Assembly (NCBI GenBank): GCA_016706865.1
Contig: JADJIS010000002.1
Location: 186,001 to 250,000 of the forward strand
DNA from: Bacteroidota bacterium
GTDB lineage: Bacteria > Bacteroidota > Bacteroidia > Chitinophagales > BACL12
Length of the DNA: 64,000 bases
Direction: 5' to 3'
In this document: positions 43,615 through 52,230 of the stretch, piece after piece
Layout: every line of letters starts with the position of its first letter
Numbering within the stretch: the first letter of the stretch is position 1
Position numbers and translations under genes: made by a program
Notes under the pieces: generated by a model
Database searches by the model: none
Told to the model about the DNA's origin: nothing
What the model saw: the letters and a program-made list of their open reading frames with translations, nothing else

Positions 43615-45144
43615 ATGATCAGTAATTACCGAAATATTTTACAATATAGGGCAGATACACATCCCGAAAGAGTTGCTTTGATCTATAGGGATGAACATAT
43701 TTCATATGCTCAATTAAATACTTATGCAATTGAATGCGCAAATTGGTTTTTAAAAAATGGAATAAAAAAAGGTGATAGAATTGCTTTTCTCGATTTTAAT
43801 AATCAAAATTATGTGCATCTTATCAATGGATGTTTAATATGCGGAATTGTTCCCGTTTCCATCAATTGGCGATCTACGTCCGGTGATATAAACTATATTC
43901 TAAAAGATGCAGAATGTAAATTATTTTTATACGGTGAGAATTTTAATAAATTAATTACTGATGCAACTTCAGATATAAACATAGAAACCAAAAGTATAGA
44001 CACACTCCCTAAAATTATTTTTAATGAAATATATAATACGGAATTATTAACTCCTATAGTTAAAGAAAATGATCTCGCGCTATTGATTTATACTTCCGGC
44101 ACAACAGGAAAACCAAAGGGAGTTAAGATCAGTTATGATAATATTTTTGAAATGTATCAATCATTGCGAAATGAAACACCTTTATTTGGTGCTGCATCGG
44201 TAAATCTGATTGCAGGTCCTTGGTATGCAATAGTTGGAGTTGGATATTTTATTTTTGGAATTTACACCGGTTGCACCAATGTGTTGTTGCAATACTTTGA
44301 TCCGATGGAAACATGTGAGATAATAGAAAAATATAAGGTGACGAACGCATTTCTCGCTCCTGTAATGATGCAAGTAATTTGTGGTTTAGATGAAATAAAA
44401 GAATATGATCTTAGCTCTTTACAAAATATTCAATACGGTGGTTCACCAATTAGTGCAGAACAATTGTTATTGTGTTATAATACCTTTAATTGTTTTTTCA
44501 CTCAGGGATATGGACTAACAGAAACAAGTGGAATAGCAACTGCATTGCGTTTTGATGACCATGAAGAAATTCTATTAAACAAAGATCCAGAACAACAAAA
44601 ATTATTGCGATCCGCCGGAAAACCTTATGCCGGTGTTGAAATAAAGATCATAAACGAAAATAATGAGACCAATACAATAAATGAAATTGGAGAAGTTTGT
44701 TTAAAAGGAAAAGTGATAGCGCAAGGATATTGGAACATGTCAGGAGTAAATGAAAAAATATTTCAGGAGGATGGTTGGTTACACACCGGAGATATGGGAT
44801 ATCTGGATGAAAAAGGATATTTATTTTTAGTTGACAGAAAAAATGATCTCATAATTTCCAAAGGAATAAATATTTATCCCGCAGAAATTGAATTGATAAT
44901 AAATCAACATCCACAAATAAAGGAATGTGCGGTGATAGGAGTTCCTCATGAAATACATGGAGAAAATATTTGTGTTGTTGTTGTGTCAGATCAGCGCGAT
45001 TTGCAATTATCAGAATTGAGAACTTGGGCAAAAAATAAACTCGCAGATTATAAATTACCATCGCGACTTGAAATTGTAGATCAACTTCCGAGAAATGCTA
45101 CAGGAAAAATATTGAGAAAAGAATTGCGTATCTTATTTAAATAA
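43615..45144 (+). CDS. Adenylate-forming acyl-CoA/ACP ligase A
   Basis: ANL-superfamily enzyme that activates a carboxylic acid as acyl-AMP and transfers it to CoA or a carrier protein. Visible: YTSGTTGKPKGVKIS (phosphate loop), the adenine-binding FTQGYGLTETSG, DGWLHTGDMGYLDEKGYLFLVDRKNDLIISKG (hinge) and RNATGKILRKEL with the C-terminal catalytic lysine. 509 residues, full length. Acid specificity cannot be read reliably; a fatty or aryl acid are both possible. It is the fifth gene of the ACP operon, 35 bp before the CCR-like reductase. Confidence 0.88.
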   Translation: MISNYRNILQYRADTHPERVALIYRDEHISYAQLNTYAIECANWFLKNGIKKGDRIAFLDFNNQNYVHLINGCLICGIVPVSINWRSTSGDINYILKDAECKLFLYGENFNKLITDATSDINIETKSIDTLPKIIFNEIYNTELLTPIVKENDLALLIYTSGTTGKPKGVKISYDNIFEMYQSLRNETPLFGAASVNLIAGPWYAIVGVGYFIFGIYTGCTNVLLQYFDPMETCEIIEKYKVTNAFLAPVMMQVICGLDEIKEYDLSSLQNIQYGGSPISAEQLLLCYNTFNCFFTQGYGLTETSGIATALRFDDHEEILLNKDPEQQKLLRSAGKPYAGVEIKIINENNETNTINEIGEVCLKGKVIAQGYWNMSGVNEKIFQEDGWLHTGDMGYLDEKGYLFLVDRKNDLIISKGINIYPAEIELIINQHPQIKECAVIGVPHEIHGENICVVVVSDQRDLQLSELRTWAKNKLADYKLPSRLEIVDQLPRNATGKILRKELRILFK

Positions 45145-45179
45145 TATCAATTAGAAATAATTATTTAATTTTCCATTCT

Positions 45180-46391
45180 ATGAGAATTGTTGAACCAGGA
45201 ACATTACCGCCAATAGGAATTATTCCTGAATATATGTATGCCCAGGTTCTTCGCCAAAACAGATATGGCGAACCAAAAAATGCATTTCAAATAGAAGAAA
45301 TAAAAATTCCGGAAATAAGAGAGGATGAAGTATTAATAGCTGTGATGTCGGCGGGATTAAATTACAATTCTGTGTGGGCTGCAAAAGCTTATCCATTAGA
45401 TATGATAGATCTAATGCAAAAACGTGGTGATTCTACAGATAATTTTCAAATTTTGGGATCAGATTGTTCCGGTATTATTTATAAAATTGGAAGTAAGGTA
45501 AAGGATGTTAAGGTTGGAGATGAAATTGTTGTTCAGGGAGGATGGCATGATAAAAATGAAGAACATAATCTGAAAGGTGGAGATCCAACAGTTTCCCGAT
45601 CCTTTCGCGCCTGGGGATATGAGACTAACTATGGATCTTATGCTCAGTTTTGTATTGTTAAGGATTTTCAATGTCTTCCAAAACCAAAACATTTAACCTG
45701 GGATGAGGCTGCGGTTTATATGGTTAGCGGTGTTACGGCGTATAGAATGTTAAATCATTATTCGCCGCATACCGTTAAAAAAGATGATGTGGTTTTGATC
45801 TGGGGTGCTTCGGGTGGCCTCGGTTCTATGGCTATTCAATTAGTAAAGAACGCCAGAGCGATTCCCATTGGGGTCGTAAATTCGGAGGTTAAGCGGCAGT
45901 TTTGTCAAAATATGGGCGCTTTGGCCTTAATAAGGTCAGAGTATGAGCATTGGGGGCCATTATTATCGGAGGAGCTGAAGCCTGAAAATCAGCATTTTTG
46001 GAGGGAAAAGGTAAAAGCGTTTGTAAAGGACCTTCTCAAACTGACAGAAGGCCGGTATCCTAATATTGTTTTGGAACATACCGGAGAAGATACTTTTCCC
46101 ACCTCGCTTTATGTTTGCGATAAAGAGGGAATGGTGGTTACCTGCGCCGGAACTTCTGGATATTTAGGTTCTTTTGATCTGAGATATCTTTGGTTATATA
46201 ATAAAAGGATACAGGGATCTCATTATGCGAATCCTGAAGAATGTAAAACGTTCAACAATATGGTGATCAATAAATCTGTTTCTCCGGTGTTGTCGGGATA
46301 TTCTTCTTTTTCCCACTTGCCGGTGGCATTACAGGATATGTCGGAAAACAAACATTTGCCGGGTAGTATGGCGGTGAGAATAGGCCATTAA
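45180..46391 (+). CDS. Crotonyl-CoA carboxylase/reductase (CCR) family enzyme
   Basis: Medium-chain dehydrogenase closely resembling CCR, which reduces 2-enoyl-CoA with NADPH and fixes CO2 to give alkylmalonyl-CoA. Shared stretches: AGLNYNSVWAA, GSDCSGIIYKIGSKVKD, HNLKGGDPTVS, RAWGYETNYGSYAQF, KPKHLTWDEAAVY, NADPH loop IWGASGGLGS (207-216), VLEHTGEDTFPTS and QGSHYAN. Residues corresponding to the CO2-binding set of CCR appear kept: Asn63, Glu148 (preceded by Tyr147) and His348. 403 residues is shorter than the usual 410-450. It may act as a plain enoyl-thioester reductase or make an alkyl- or arylalkyl-malonyl extender. Confidence 0.85.
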   Translation: MRIVEPGTLPPIGIIPEYMYAQVLRQNRYGEPKNAFQIEEIKIPEIREDEVLIAVMSAGLNYNSVWAAKAYPLDMIDLMQKRGDSTDNFQILGSDCSGIIYKIGSKVKDVKVGDEIVVQGGWHDKNEEHNLKGGDPTVSRSFRAWGYETNYGSYAQFCIVKDFQCLPKPKHLTWDEAAVYMVSGVTAYRMLNHYSPHTVKKDDVVLIWGASGGLGSMAIQLVKNARAIPIGVVNSEVKRQFCQNMGALALIRSEYEHWGPLLSEELKPENQHFWREKVKAFVKDLLKLTEGRYPNIVLEHTGEDTFPTSLYVCDKEGMVVTCAGTSGYLGSFDLRYLWLYNKRIQGSHYANPEECKTFNNMVINKSVSPVLSGYSSFSHLPVALQDMSENKHLPGSMAVRIGH

Positions 46392-46466
46392 TCGAATGTT
46401 AACTCTGGTCATTGCTTTATTATTTGAAAGCAGGTAATTTTGAATAATTCTAAATAAAACCGTTTC

Positions 46467-46486
46467 ATTCACTATAAATAGTGAAT
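46467..46486. promoter_or_regulatory. Inverted repeat upstream of the ammonia-lyase gene
   Basis: ATTCACTAT / ATAGTGAAT: 9-bp perfect arms around a 2-bp centre, about 48 bp upstream of a TAAGATTG box (46534-46541) and 84 bp upstream of the ATG. The form suits a dimeric repressor or activator site. A second palindrome, AACAAATTTGTT, sits at 46501-46512. Confidence 0.45.
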
Positions 46487-46569
46487 ATGAGGCAAATTTT
46501 AACAAATTTGTTTTTTATTAATATAATTATTGCTAAGATTGCACCGCACACACACACAAATTTTTCTAC

Positions 46570-48258
46570 ATGAAAAAGCTTTCCCGAAAGAAAAAGGAGT
46601 CGTCTGCTATCGACTTCATTGAAATCAATGGTAATAAAATATCAGTTGATGAAATAGTTTTCATTGCCAATAATAAAGGAGTCGCAAGGCTATCCACAAA
46701 TGAGGATATTATTGACAGAATAAATAAAAGTCATCATTTTATTCAACAGGCATCTTCCAAAAGAAAACCAATTTACGGAGTAAATACCGGATTTGGGGGA
46801 ATGGCAACACATATATTAAGTCATGAAGAAACACAAAGACTTCAGGATAACCTTTTATATTTTTTAAAAACAGGAGCCGGCGAATTTTTACAGGATAAAT
46901 ATGTGCGCGCTGCAATGGTAATTCTTTGTAATGCGTTAGTAAAAGGAACATCGGGAATTCGTTATAAAATTATTGAACGATACGTTTTTTTCTTAAATAA
47001 TAATATTGTTCCGCGGGTACATGAATTAGGTTCCATTGGTGCAAGTGGAGATCTGGTTCCACTTTCTTATATAGCAGGTGCAATAACAGGAAATGCAGAA
47101 TGTTTTAAGGTTATGCATGAAGGTGAGGAAAAATCGGGTGTTGCCATTTGCAATGAATTTAATTTAGAACGATTACACTTACAACCGAAAGAAGGGTTGG
47201 CATTGGTAAACAGTACCGCTATGCTGACTGCCATTGCTGCATGTAATTTAAAAGAATTAAAAACACTTTTTGTTTTATCGTTTCATACCCATGCATTAAT
47301 GCTTCAGGCCTTAATTGCATCTGTGCAACCTTTCGATGATTTTATTCACAAACAAAAACCGCACGATGGTCAATTATTTGTCGCTAAGATATTTAGAGAT
47401 TTATTAAAAGGTTCATCACTTGTTCGAAAAAATGGTGAATTAATTGCCGGGGAATCAAGGTTATATCAGGACAGATATTCAATACGTTGTATTCCACAAT
47501 TTTTAGGTCCGGTTGCTGACGGAATTAAAACAATAAATAAACAAATAGAGATAGAAGCAAATTCCGTTACCGATAATCCATTGATAGACATGGAAAATTA
47601 TCAGTTGATCCATGGGGGAAATTTTTTGGGTGAATATATTGCAATTGCAATGGATCAGACCCGCCAATATATTGGTCTGGTTTCCAAACATCTGGATGCG
47701 CAAATTGCTATGTTGGTAATGCCGGAATTTAATTCGGGTTTACCATCATCCTTAACCGGAAACAGCACTAACCAAATTAATATGGGACTAAAAGGATTGC
47801 AGATAACTGCAAATTCCATAATGCCTATGTTACTGTTTTATGGAAATAGCATTGCCGATAAATTTCCGACACATGCCGAACAATTCAATCAGAATATTAA
47901 TAGCCAGGGATTTAATTCCGCACTTCTAACTGCTAAATCAATTGATCTTTTTAGAAAATATATTTCTGTTTCATTGATCTTCGCTGTTCAGGCTGTAGAT
48001 CTTAGAGTGAGAAAAATGGATAAGGATTTTGATGTTAAAGCGCATTTGTCGCCGGAGACTTATAAGGTTTATAAAGCAATGATGCAGATATGCGACAAAC
48101 CGGAAAATGGAAAATTGCCCTTTATATTTAATGATAATACTCATCCTATCGACAATTATTTGAAAAGAATTGAAAATGATATCAATCAAACCGGCCTACT
48201 CGAAGAAGCCTGTTCTGATACATTAATGGACCTTGAGCAATTTATTTATAAGGCTTAA
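46570..48258 (+). CDS. Aromatic amino acid ammonia-lyase, phenylalanine-type
   Basis: MIO-dependent lyase that removes ammonia from an aromatic amino acid. The MIO cofactor forms from A158-S159-G160 (GSIGASGDLVPLS). Catalytic Tyr69 lies in YGVNTGFG, Asn214 in LVNSTAML, and YSIRCIPQ and the GNFLGEY loop are present. The selectivity switch, aligned on LQDNLLYFLKTG, is Phe98-Leu99. Histidine lyases have Ser-His and tyrosine lyases His-Leu there, while phenylalanine lyases have Phe-Leu. FNQNINSQG further on matches the NQDVNSLG of PAL and lacks the Glu of histidase. I infer cinnamate as product. 562 residues, full length. No hut genes are nearby. The next gene, 5 bp on, is an acyl-CoA ligase. Confidence 0.85.
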   Translation: MKKLSRKKKESSAIDFIEINGNKISVDEIVFIANNKGVARLSTNEDIIDRINKSHHFIQQASSKRKPIYGVNTGFGGMATHILSHEETQRLQDNLLYFLKTGAGEFLQDKYVRAAMVILCNALVKGTSGIRYKIIERYVFFLNNNIVPRVHELGSIGASGDLVPLSYIAGAITGNAECFKVMHEGEEKSGVAICNEFNLERLHLQPKEGLALVNSTAMLTAIAACNLKELKTLFVLSFHTHALMLQALIASVQPFDDFIHKQKPHDGQLFVAKIFRDLLKGSSLVRKNGELIAGESRLYQDRYSIRCIPQFLGPVADGIKTINKQIEIEANSVTDNPLIDMENYQLIHGGNFLGEYIAIAMDQTRQYIGLVSKHLDAQIAMLVMPEFNSGLPSSLTGNSTNQINMGLKGLQITANSIMPMLLFYGNSIADKFPTHAEQFNQNINSQGFNSALLTAKSIDLFRKYISVSLIFAVQAVDLRVRKMDKDFDVKAHLSPETYKVYKAMMQICDKPENGKLPFIFNDNTHPIDNYLKRIENDINQTGLLEEACSDTLMDLEQFIYKA

Positions 48259-48263
48259 TAATT

Positions 48264-49781
48264 ATGAACGTAAGTTATTATTTAAGGGACAAAGCAATTT
48301 CGCACCCTGATAATGTGTTTATTAATGACATGGAAAGAGATTTTACTTTTTCCGAAATTGAAGTACTTACCAATCGATTAGCAAATTTTTTATTTCAAAA
48401 AAACATCAAAAAGGGCGATAGAATTGTTCTTCAATTGTATAATTCTGTCGATTTTGTTATTCTATACAGTGCAGTTATCAGATTAGGTGCTATTGTTGTT
48501 CCAATTGGTGTTACTTTAACTTCCAGAGAAATAAATGCCATTCTAAAAGATTGCGATCCCCATTTATTTATTCAGCATAGATCATTACAAAATAAGGAAT
48601 TAATATTTGACAAAGAAATTTTAGTGTTGGATGAAATGGAATTGTGTTCCTCCGGAAATCTTACTATCGCCGATCAACTTCCATCAACATTTAATATTGT
48701 CGATCTGAATTTGAATGATCCCTTTGGAATTTTATATACTTCCGGAACAACCGGCGAACCTAAGGGAATTTTGTTGTCGCATGGCAATATTGAATCAAAT
48801 ATGAAGGCGGCTCAGCAATGTTATCAAAGCACGGTGAATGACAGCACGATCTTGTTTTTGCCCTTATCTCATTGTTTCGGATTAAATGCAATTTTGAATT
48901 GTATGATCTATAGTGGGACTTCCATTTATATCATCAGAAGATTTAATCTGGAACAATTATATCAGATCTTATATAAACAAAATATTACATTATTTTTTGC
49001 TGTTCCATTTGTGTATAATTTATTATTGAAGAAATTAACTGATGACGCATTATTTAATAAAACAGTTTATTTCTTTTCGGCTGCATCAAAATTAGCATTG
49101 GAAACAGAAAAAAATTGGCTGCAGCGTTTTGGCAGACCCATTTTTCAGGGATATGGATTAACAGAAACTTCACCTTTTGCAACATATGTTCCTCGAAATA
49201 ATTATATGCAGGGTTCTGTTGGTGTTCCGGTTGCGAATGTTGAAATAAAGATCGTTGATGAAAATAGAAACAATGTATTGATAAACAATACCGGAGAAAT
49301 TGCAATTAAAGGTCCCAATGTAATGTTGGGATATTTTAATAAGGAGGATGCAACACAATACGTATTAAAAGAGGGTTGGTTCTATACAGGTGATGTAGGA
49401 TTCTTAAATGAACAAGACCAATTATTTATAGTGGATAGAATAAAGGATATGATCATAGTAAAAGGAGAGAATGTTTATCCAAGTGAAGTAGAGAATATAA
49501 TATTGGAGCTGCCATATATAGAAGAAGTTGCAGTATATGGTATAATCGATGAAATGCAGGAGGAAATTGTAAAAGCGAGAATTGTATTAAAACCTGGAGA
49601 GAATATTCACGAAGAATTAATTATAGAATATTGTAAAAAAAATCTCGCAAATTTTAAAGTGCCGCAAAATATCAGTTTTGTTGAGTCGTTGCCGAAGAGT
49701 GCTTCCGGAAAATTGTTAAAGAGAGTGATGCGGGAAGAGGATATTGTAAGCGCTGGGTTTCTTCACAGGGATGAAGGATAA
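48264..49781 (+). CDS. Adenylate-forming acyl-CoA ligase B (4-coumarate ligase-like)
   Basis: ANL-superfamily ligase with YTSGTTGEPKGILLSHGN, a FQGYGLTETSPFATYV adenine motif, EGWFYTGDVGFLNEQDQLFIVDRIKDMIIVKGENVYPSEVE and the C-terminal SASGKLLKR lysine. It lies 5 bp after the ammonia-lyase and must be cotranscribed with it, so cinnamate or a derivative is the natural candidate acid; the product would be cinnamoyl-CoA or a carrier-bound form. Substrate is inferred from the pairing, not read from the pocket. Confidence 0.87.
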   Translation: MNVSYYLRDKAISHPDNVFINDMERDFTFSEIEVLTNRLANFLFQKNIKKGDRIVLQLYNSVDFVILYSAVIRLGAIVVPIGVTLTSREINAILKDCDPHLFIQHRSLQNKELIFDKEILVLDEMELCSSGNLTIADQLPSTFNIVDLNLNDPFGILYTSGTTGEPKGILLSHGNIESNMKAAQQCYQSTVNDSTILFLPLSHCFGLNAILNCMIYSGTSIYIIRRFNLEQLYQILYKQNITLFFAVPFVYNLLLKKLTDDALFNKTVYFFSAASKLALETEKNWLQRFGRPIFQGYGLTETSPFATYVPRNNYMQGSVGVPVANVEIKIVDENRNNVLINNTGEIAIKGPNVMLGYFNKEDATQYVLKEGWFYTGDVGFLNEQDQLFIVDRIKDMIIVKGENVYPSEVENIILELPYIEEVAVYGIIDEMQEEIVKARIVLKPGENIHEELIIEYCKKNLANFKVPQNISFVESLPKSASGKLLKRVMREEDIVSAGFLHRDEG

Positions 49782-50032
49782 TATAGATTCGCTTTTAAAA
49801 GTTTCAATTCTGTTAATGCATTTACTTCGCCCTCCAATGGTTGTTGAAAAACACCAACCACGGCATGTAAACTCCTAATCAATAATAGGCTGTTCATTCG
49901 TGCATTCGTGGCAACCCTTTTTTAACACACATAATGTAAAAAAAAGTTGCCACGAACCGGCCTTACATCGTCAGATGCGCGAATTATTATGTGTTCGGTG
50001 AATTGTGTTTTTCTCACAACAAAGCATTGGAT
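49782..50032. repeat. Intergenic repeat with long inverted repeat
   Basis: GAAAAACACCAACCACGGCATG at about 49846 (also near 7675) and TAAACTCC are shared with the composite elements. TTCGTGGCAAC (49905-49915) and GTTGCCACGAA (49946-49956) form a perfect 11-bp inverted repeat with a 30-bp spacer. It lies between the convergent ligase and SGNH genes. Confidence 0.65.
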
Positions 50033-50971
50033 TTAAATAACTCTCCTCAAAATAAGTTCCTTCCTCAATTCGCCGCTGAATTTTTGAGCTCCGTAAATAT
50101 TCAGATGAACGGTATCCTTCCAAAGATCGTCGGTATAATTATCGGTATCAAAATAAATGAATACCACATTTTCTAATTGCGTATCCAGTAAATTAAAATA
50201 ATTCAACATCTCCTCAAAATTATCGACAGTTTTTTTTGCACTTTTATGATAAGGACTAACCACAAAAACAAATGTTCTTTCCCGATTCTGATTGATCAAC
50301 TGGAGCAATTTGTTTTGTTTAATGGGATCAACTTCAAAGTGTAAGGTTTTTGCTTCCCTTAAGGCAATTTTTTTCTGCAGTTCTTTTGAAGAAGAAACCT
50401 TGGTATCAAAAACACCCCCTTTAATATACGCAGTATTCTCACTTTTATTTTTTGAACTTAATACCGGTCTTAAATAATCTGAATAAAATCCAAAATAACG
50501 TAACCCCGGAACTTGTTCGTAGGTTTTTAGGCGATCATTTTCTGCTAAAAATTTTTTTATCGTATCATTTTTATTTATGAAGGGAAGATAGGTTTCTATA
50601 TTTATATTTTCATAAATATCATGTTTAAAAAAATCGTGATGAATATCGATGATAATAGGCGTGGATTTATTCTTTTGAAGTTCTGGTTTTAACAGTAATT
50701 CAATTTCCTCAAAACTTGCATTCGGCATTCCGTAATTATAAAAATCCACACCTAAGGAATCACAAAAATATCCTTTTTCTGCTCTGGAGCTGCCAAAAAT
50801 GGGTGTTTCATTATTGTGGGATTCGTTAAATAATCGCTGAATTTTATTTGTTGTACTATAAGGAAATTTTGATGTGTAACTTTTTGTAAAAAGCAGATCT
50901 GCACACAGAGATATCGACACCAAAATAATACATGTAATGCCAATAAATTTTATGATACCTGATCTAACCAC
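50033..50971 (-). CDS. SGNH-like acyltransferase/esterase partner of MBOAT
   Basis: Membrane-anchored (N-terminal helix 6-24) extracytoplasmic protein with an SGNH-hydrolase layout: GSSRAEKGY at 60-68 holds the nucleophile serine and D286-x-x-H289 (KDTVHLNIYGAQKFS) the Asp-His of block V. YNYGMPNASFEEIELLL and IIIDIHHDFF fill the middle blocks. Proteins of this kind (DltD, AlgX and DUF1574-like) work with MBOAT enzymes to move acyl groups onto surface polymers. Same strand as the MBOAT gene 10 kb away, with the acyl-biosynthesis genes between. A GTG start is used. Family assignment rests on the motifs and context. Confidence 0.65.
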   Translation of the reverse strand: MVRSGIIKFIGITCIILVSISLCADLLFTKSYTSKFPYSTTNKIQRLFNESHNNETPIFGSSRAEKGYFCDSLGVDFYNYGMPNASFEEIELLLKPELQKNKSTPIIIDIHHDFFKHDIYENINIETYLPFINKNDTIKKFLAENDRLKTYEQVPGLRYFGFYSDYLRPVLSSKNKSENTAYIKGGVFDTKVSSSKELQKKIALREAKTLHFEVDPIKQNKLLQLINQNRERTFVFVVSPYHKSAKKTVDNFEEMLNYFNLLDTQLENVVFIYFDTDNYTDDLWKDTVHLNIYGAQKFSGELRKELILRRVI

Positions 50972-51039
50972 GGTATAAATTTAATACTTATATCCAATGT
51001 GGTATCTATTTCTTAATAAATGAAAGAAGTGGAAAAAAA

Positions 51040-52230
51040 TTATTTGTAATCAATATTAACCTTTAAGGTATACCATACCTTTACTTTGTTGCCACTTTGT
51101 TTTCCGGGAGTCCAGTTTGGCATTAATGATATTACACGTAAAACCTCCTGGTCAAATTGCGGACTTATAGGTTTAATTATTTGTGCATTGGAAACAGAAC
51201 CATTTTCGTTTACAATAAATTTTACAAATACATTTCCGGAAAGGCAATCTTTATCTGCATCGCAATCGGTATTTAAATTTTTGAAGATGAATTCATTCAG
51301 CGAATCAATTCCTCCTGGAAATACCGGCATTTGCTCTACAAATGAATATACCGTTTCCAATGAATCCCTGGCTGCAGGTGCTTCATTAAGATCGGATAAT
51401 GTTACCGCATCCGATTTAGAGGCATTGTTTTTAATCTTTTTTTCTTTTTTTGTGGATGCAGCCATGTCTTTGTCTGAATCAATCGTTTTTTCCTCCATGC
51501 TTACAGTTTCGGTGGTAACAGAACCTGCAGTTATTATGTTGTCAACTCCCTTTACTTCATCATCCGTGGCATTATTTGATAATAGGAGTGCACCTTCATC
51601 CACAACTAAGGGTGGAGTAATAATCATTTCCGTAGTAATGGTTTTTTCCGATTTTGCATCTTCAGTATAATCAAATGTGTAAGTTGATTCAACTGATTTT
51701 TCAGGTTCAGACATGGTGCTTTTTGATCGGCTTTTCATTTCTGATTCTTTATTTAATTCATCCATGGATATGGAATCACCGGCGGCACTTCCGCTTCCCA
51801 TGTCGGAGCTGTCGTCAACTATAAATGCCTCACTGTTTTTGTCAGCTTCTATTGTTGATTGTTCTGAAGCGATCTGATTTCCATCGCTTTGTTTTTTATT
51901 TAAATTATCGATAATTACCCAGCTCATTCCTAATAATAAAATAATACTTGCTGCAGCAGCGTATTTGCGAATGTTAGCAGAAAAAGTATTTGTTTTCTGT
52001 CCAATAGTTGCCGCATCCACTTTTGCAAAAATTGTATTCAATGTTATGTCGATCGTATTAAGATCTGCATTCTTTAATCCTTCCACAGCATCTTGTAAAA
52101 ACGGATCTTGCGTGATTAATTTTTCTATACGAAGTTTTTCCGCATCGTTTAATTCGTTGCGCAGATAAGCAAACAATTTTTCTTTGTTTACAAAACCACC
52201 TTTTTCAATATGTAATGTATGTTCAGACAT
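51040..52230 (-). CDS. Anti-sigma-like membrane protein fused to a TonB C-terminal domain
   Basis: N-terminal cytoplasmic region (about 1-85, KLFAYLRNELNDAEKLRIEKLITQDPFLQDAVEGL) resembles Bacteroidota anti-sigma/zf-HC2-like domains without cysteines. It is followed by one membrane helix (about 90-110, YAAAASIILLLGMSWVII), a long low-complexity Ser/Glu/Lys-rich periplasmic linker, and a TonB C-terminal domain (about 295-396, EQMPVFPGGIDSLNEFIFKNL, GNVFVKFIVNENGSVSNAQII, WTPGKQSGNKVKVWYTLKVNI). Its start overlaps the sigma gene by 8 nt. It may both restrain that sigma factor and contact an outer-membrane receptor. Confidence 0.75.
   Translation of the reverse strand: MSEHTLHIEKGGFVNKEKLFAYLRNELNDAEKLRIEKLITQDPFLQDAVEGLKNADLNTIDITLNTIFAKVDAATIGQKTNTFSANIRKYAAAASIILLLGMSWVIIDNLNKKQSDGNQIASEQSTIEADKNSEAFIVDDSSDMGSGSAAGDSISMDELNKESEMKSRSKSTMSEPEKSVESTYTFDYTEDAKSEKTITTEMIITPPLVVDEGALLLSNNATDDEVKGVDNIITAGSVTTETVSMEEKTIDSDKDMAASTKKEKKIKNNASKSDAVTLSDLNEAPAARDSLETVYSFVEQMPVFPGGIDSLNEFIFKNLNTDCDADKDCLSGNVFVKFIVNENGSVSNAQIIKPISPQFDQEVLRVISLMPNWTPGKQSGNKVKVWYTLKVNIDYK

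Noticed and set aside
46570..48258. Annotation as histidine ammonia-lyase (hutH)
   Set aside because: The selectivity residues are Phe-Leu instead of Ser-His, the histidase Glu region is replaced by NQNINS, and no other hut genes are near.
39106..49781. Flexirubin or aryl-polyene cluster
   Set aside because: Shares an ammonia-lyase, ligase and ACP theme, but lacks KAS I/II pairs, dehydratases, the resorcinol-forming DarA/DarB pair and exporters typical of those clusters.
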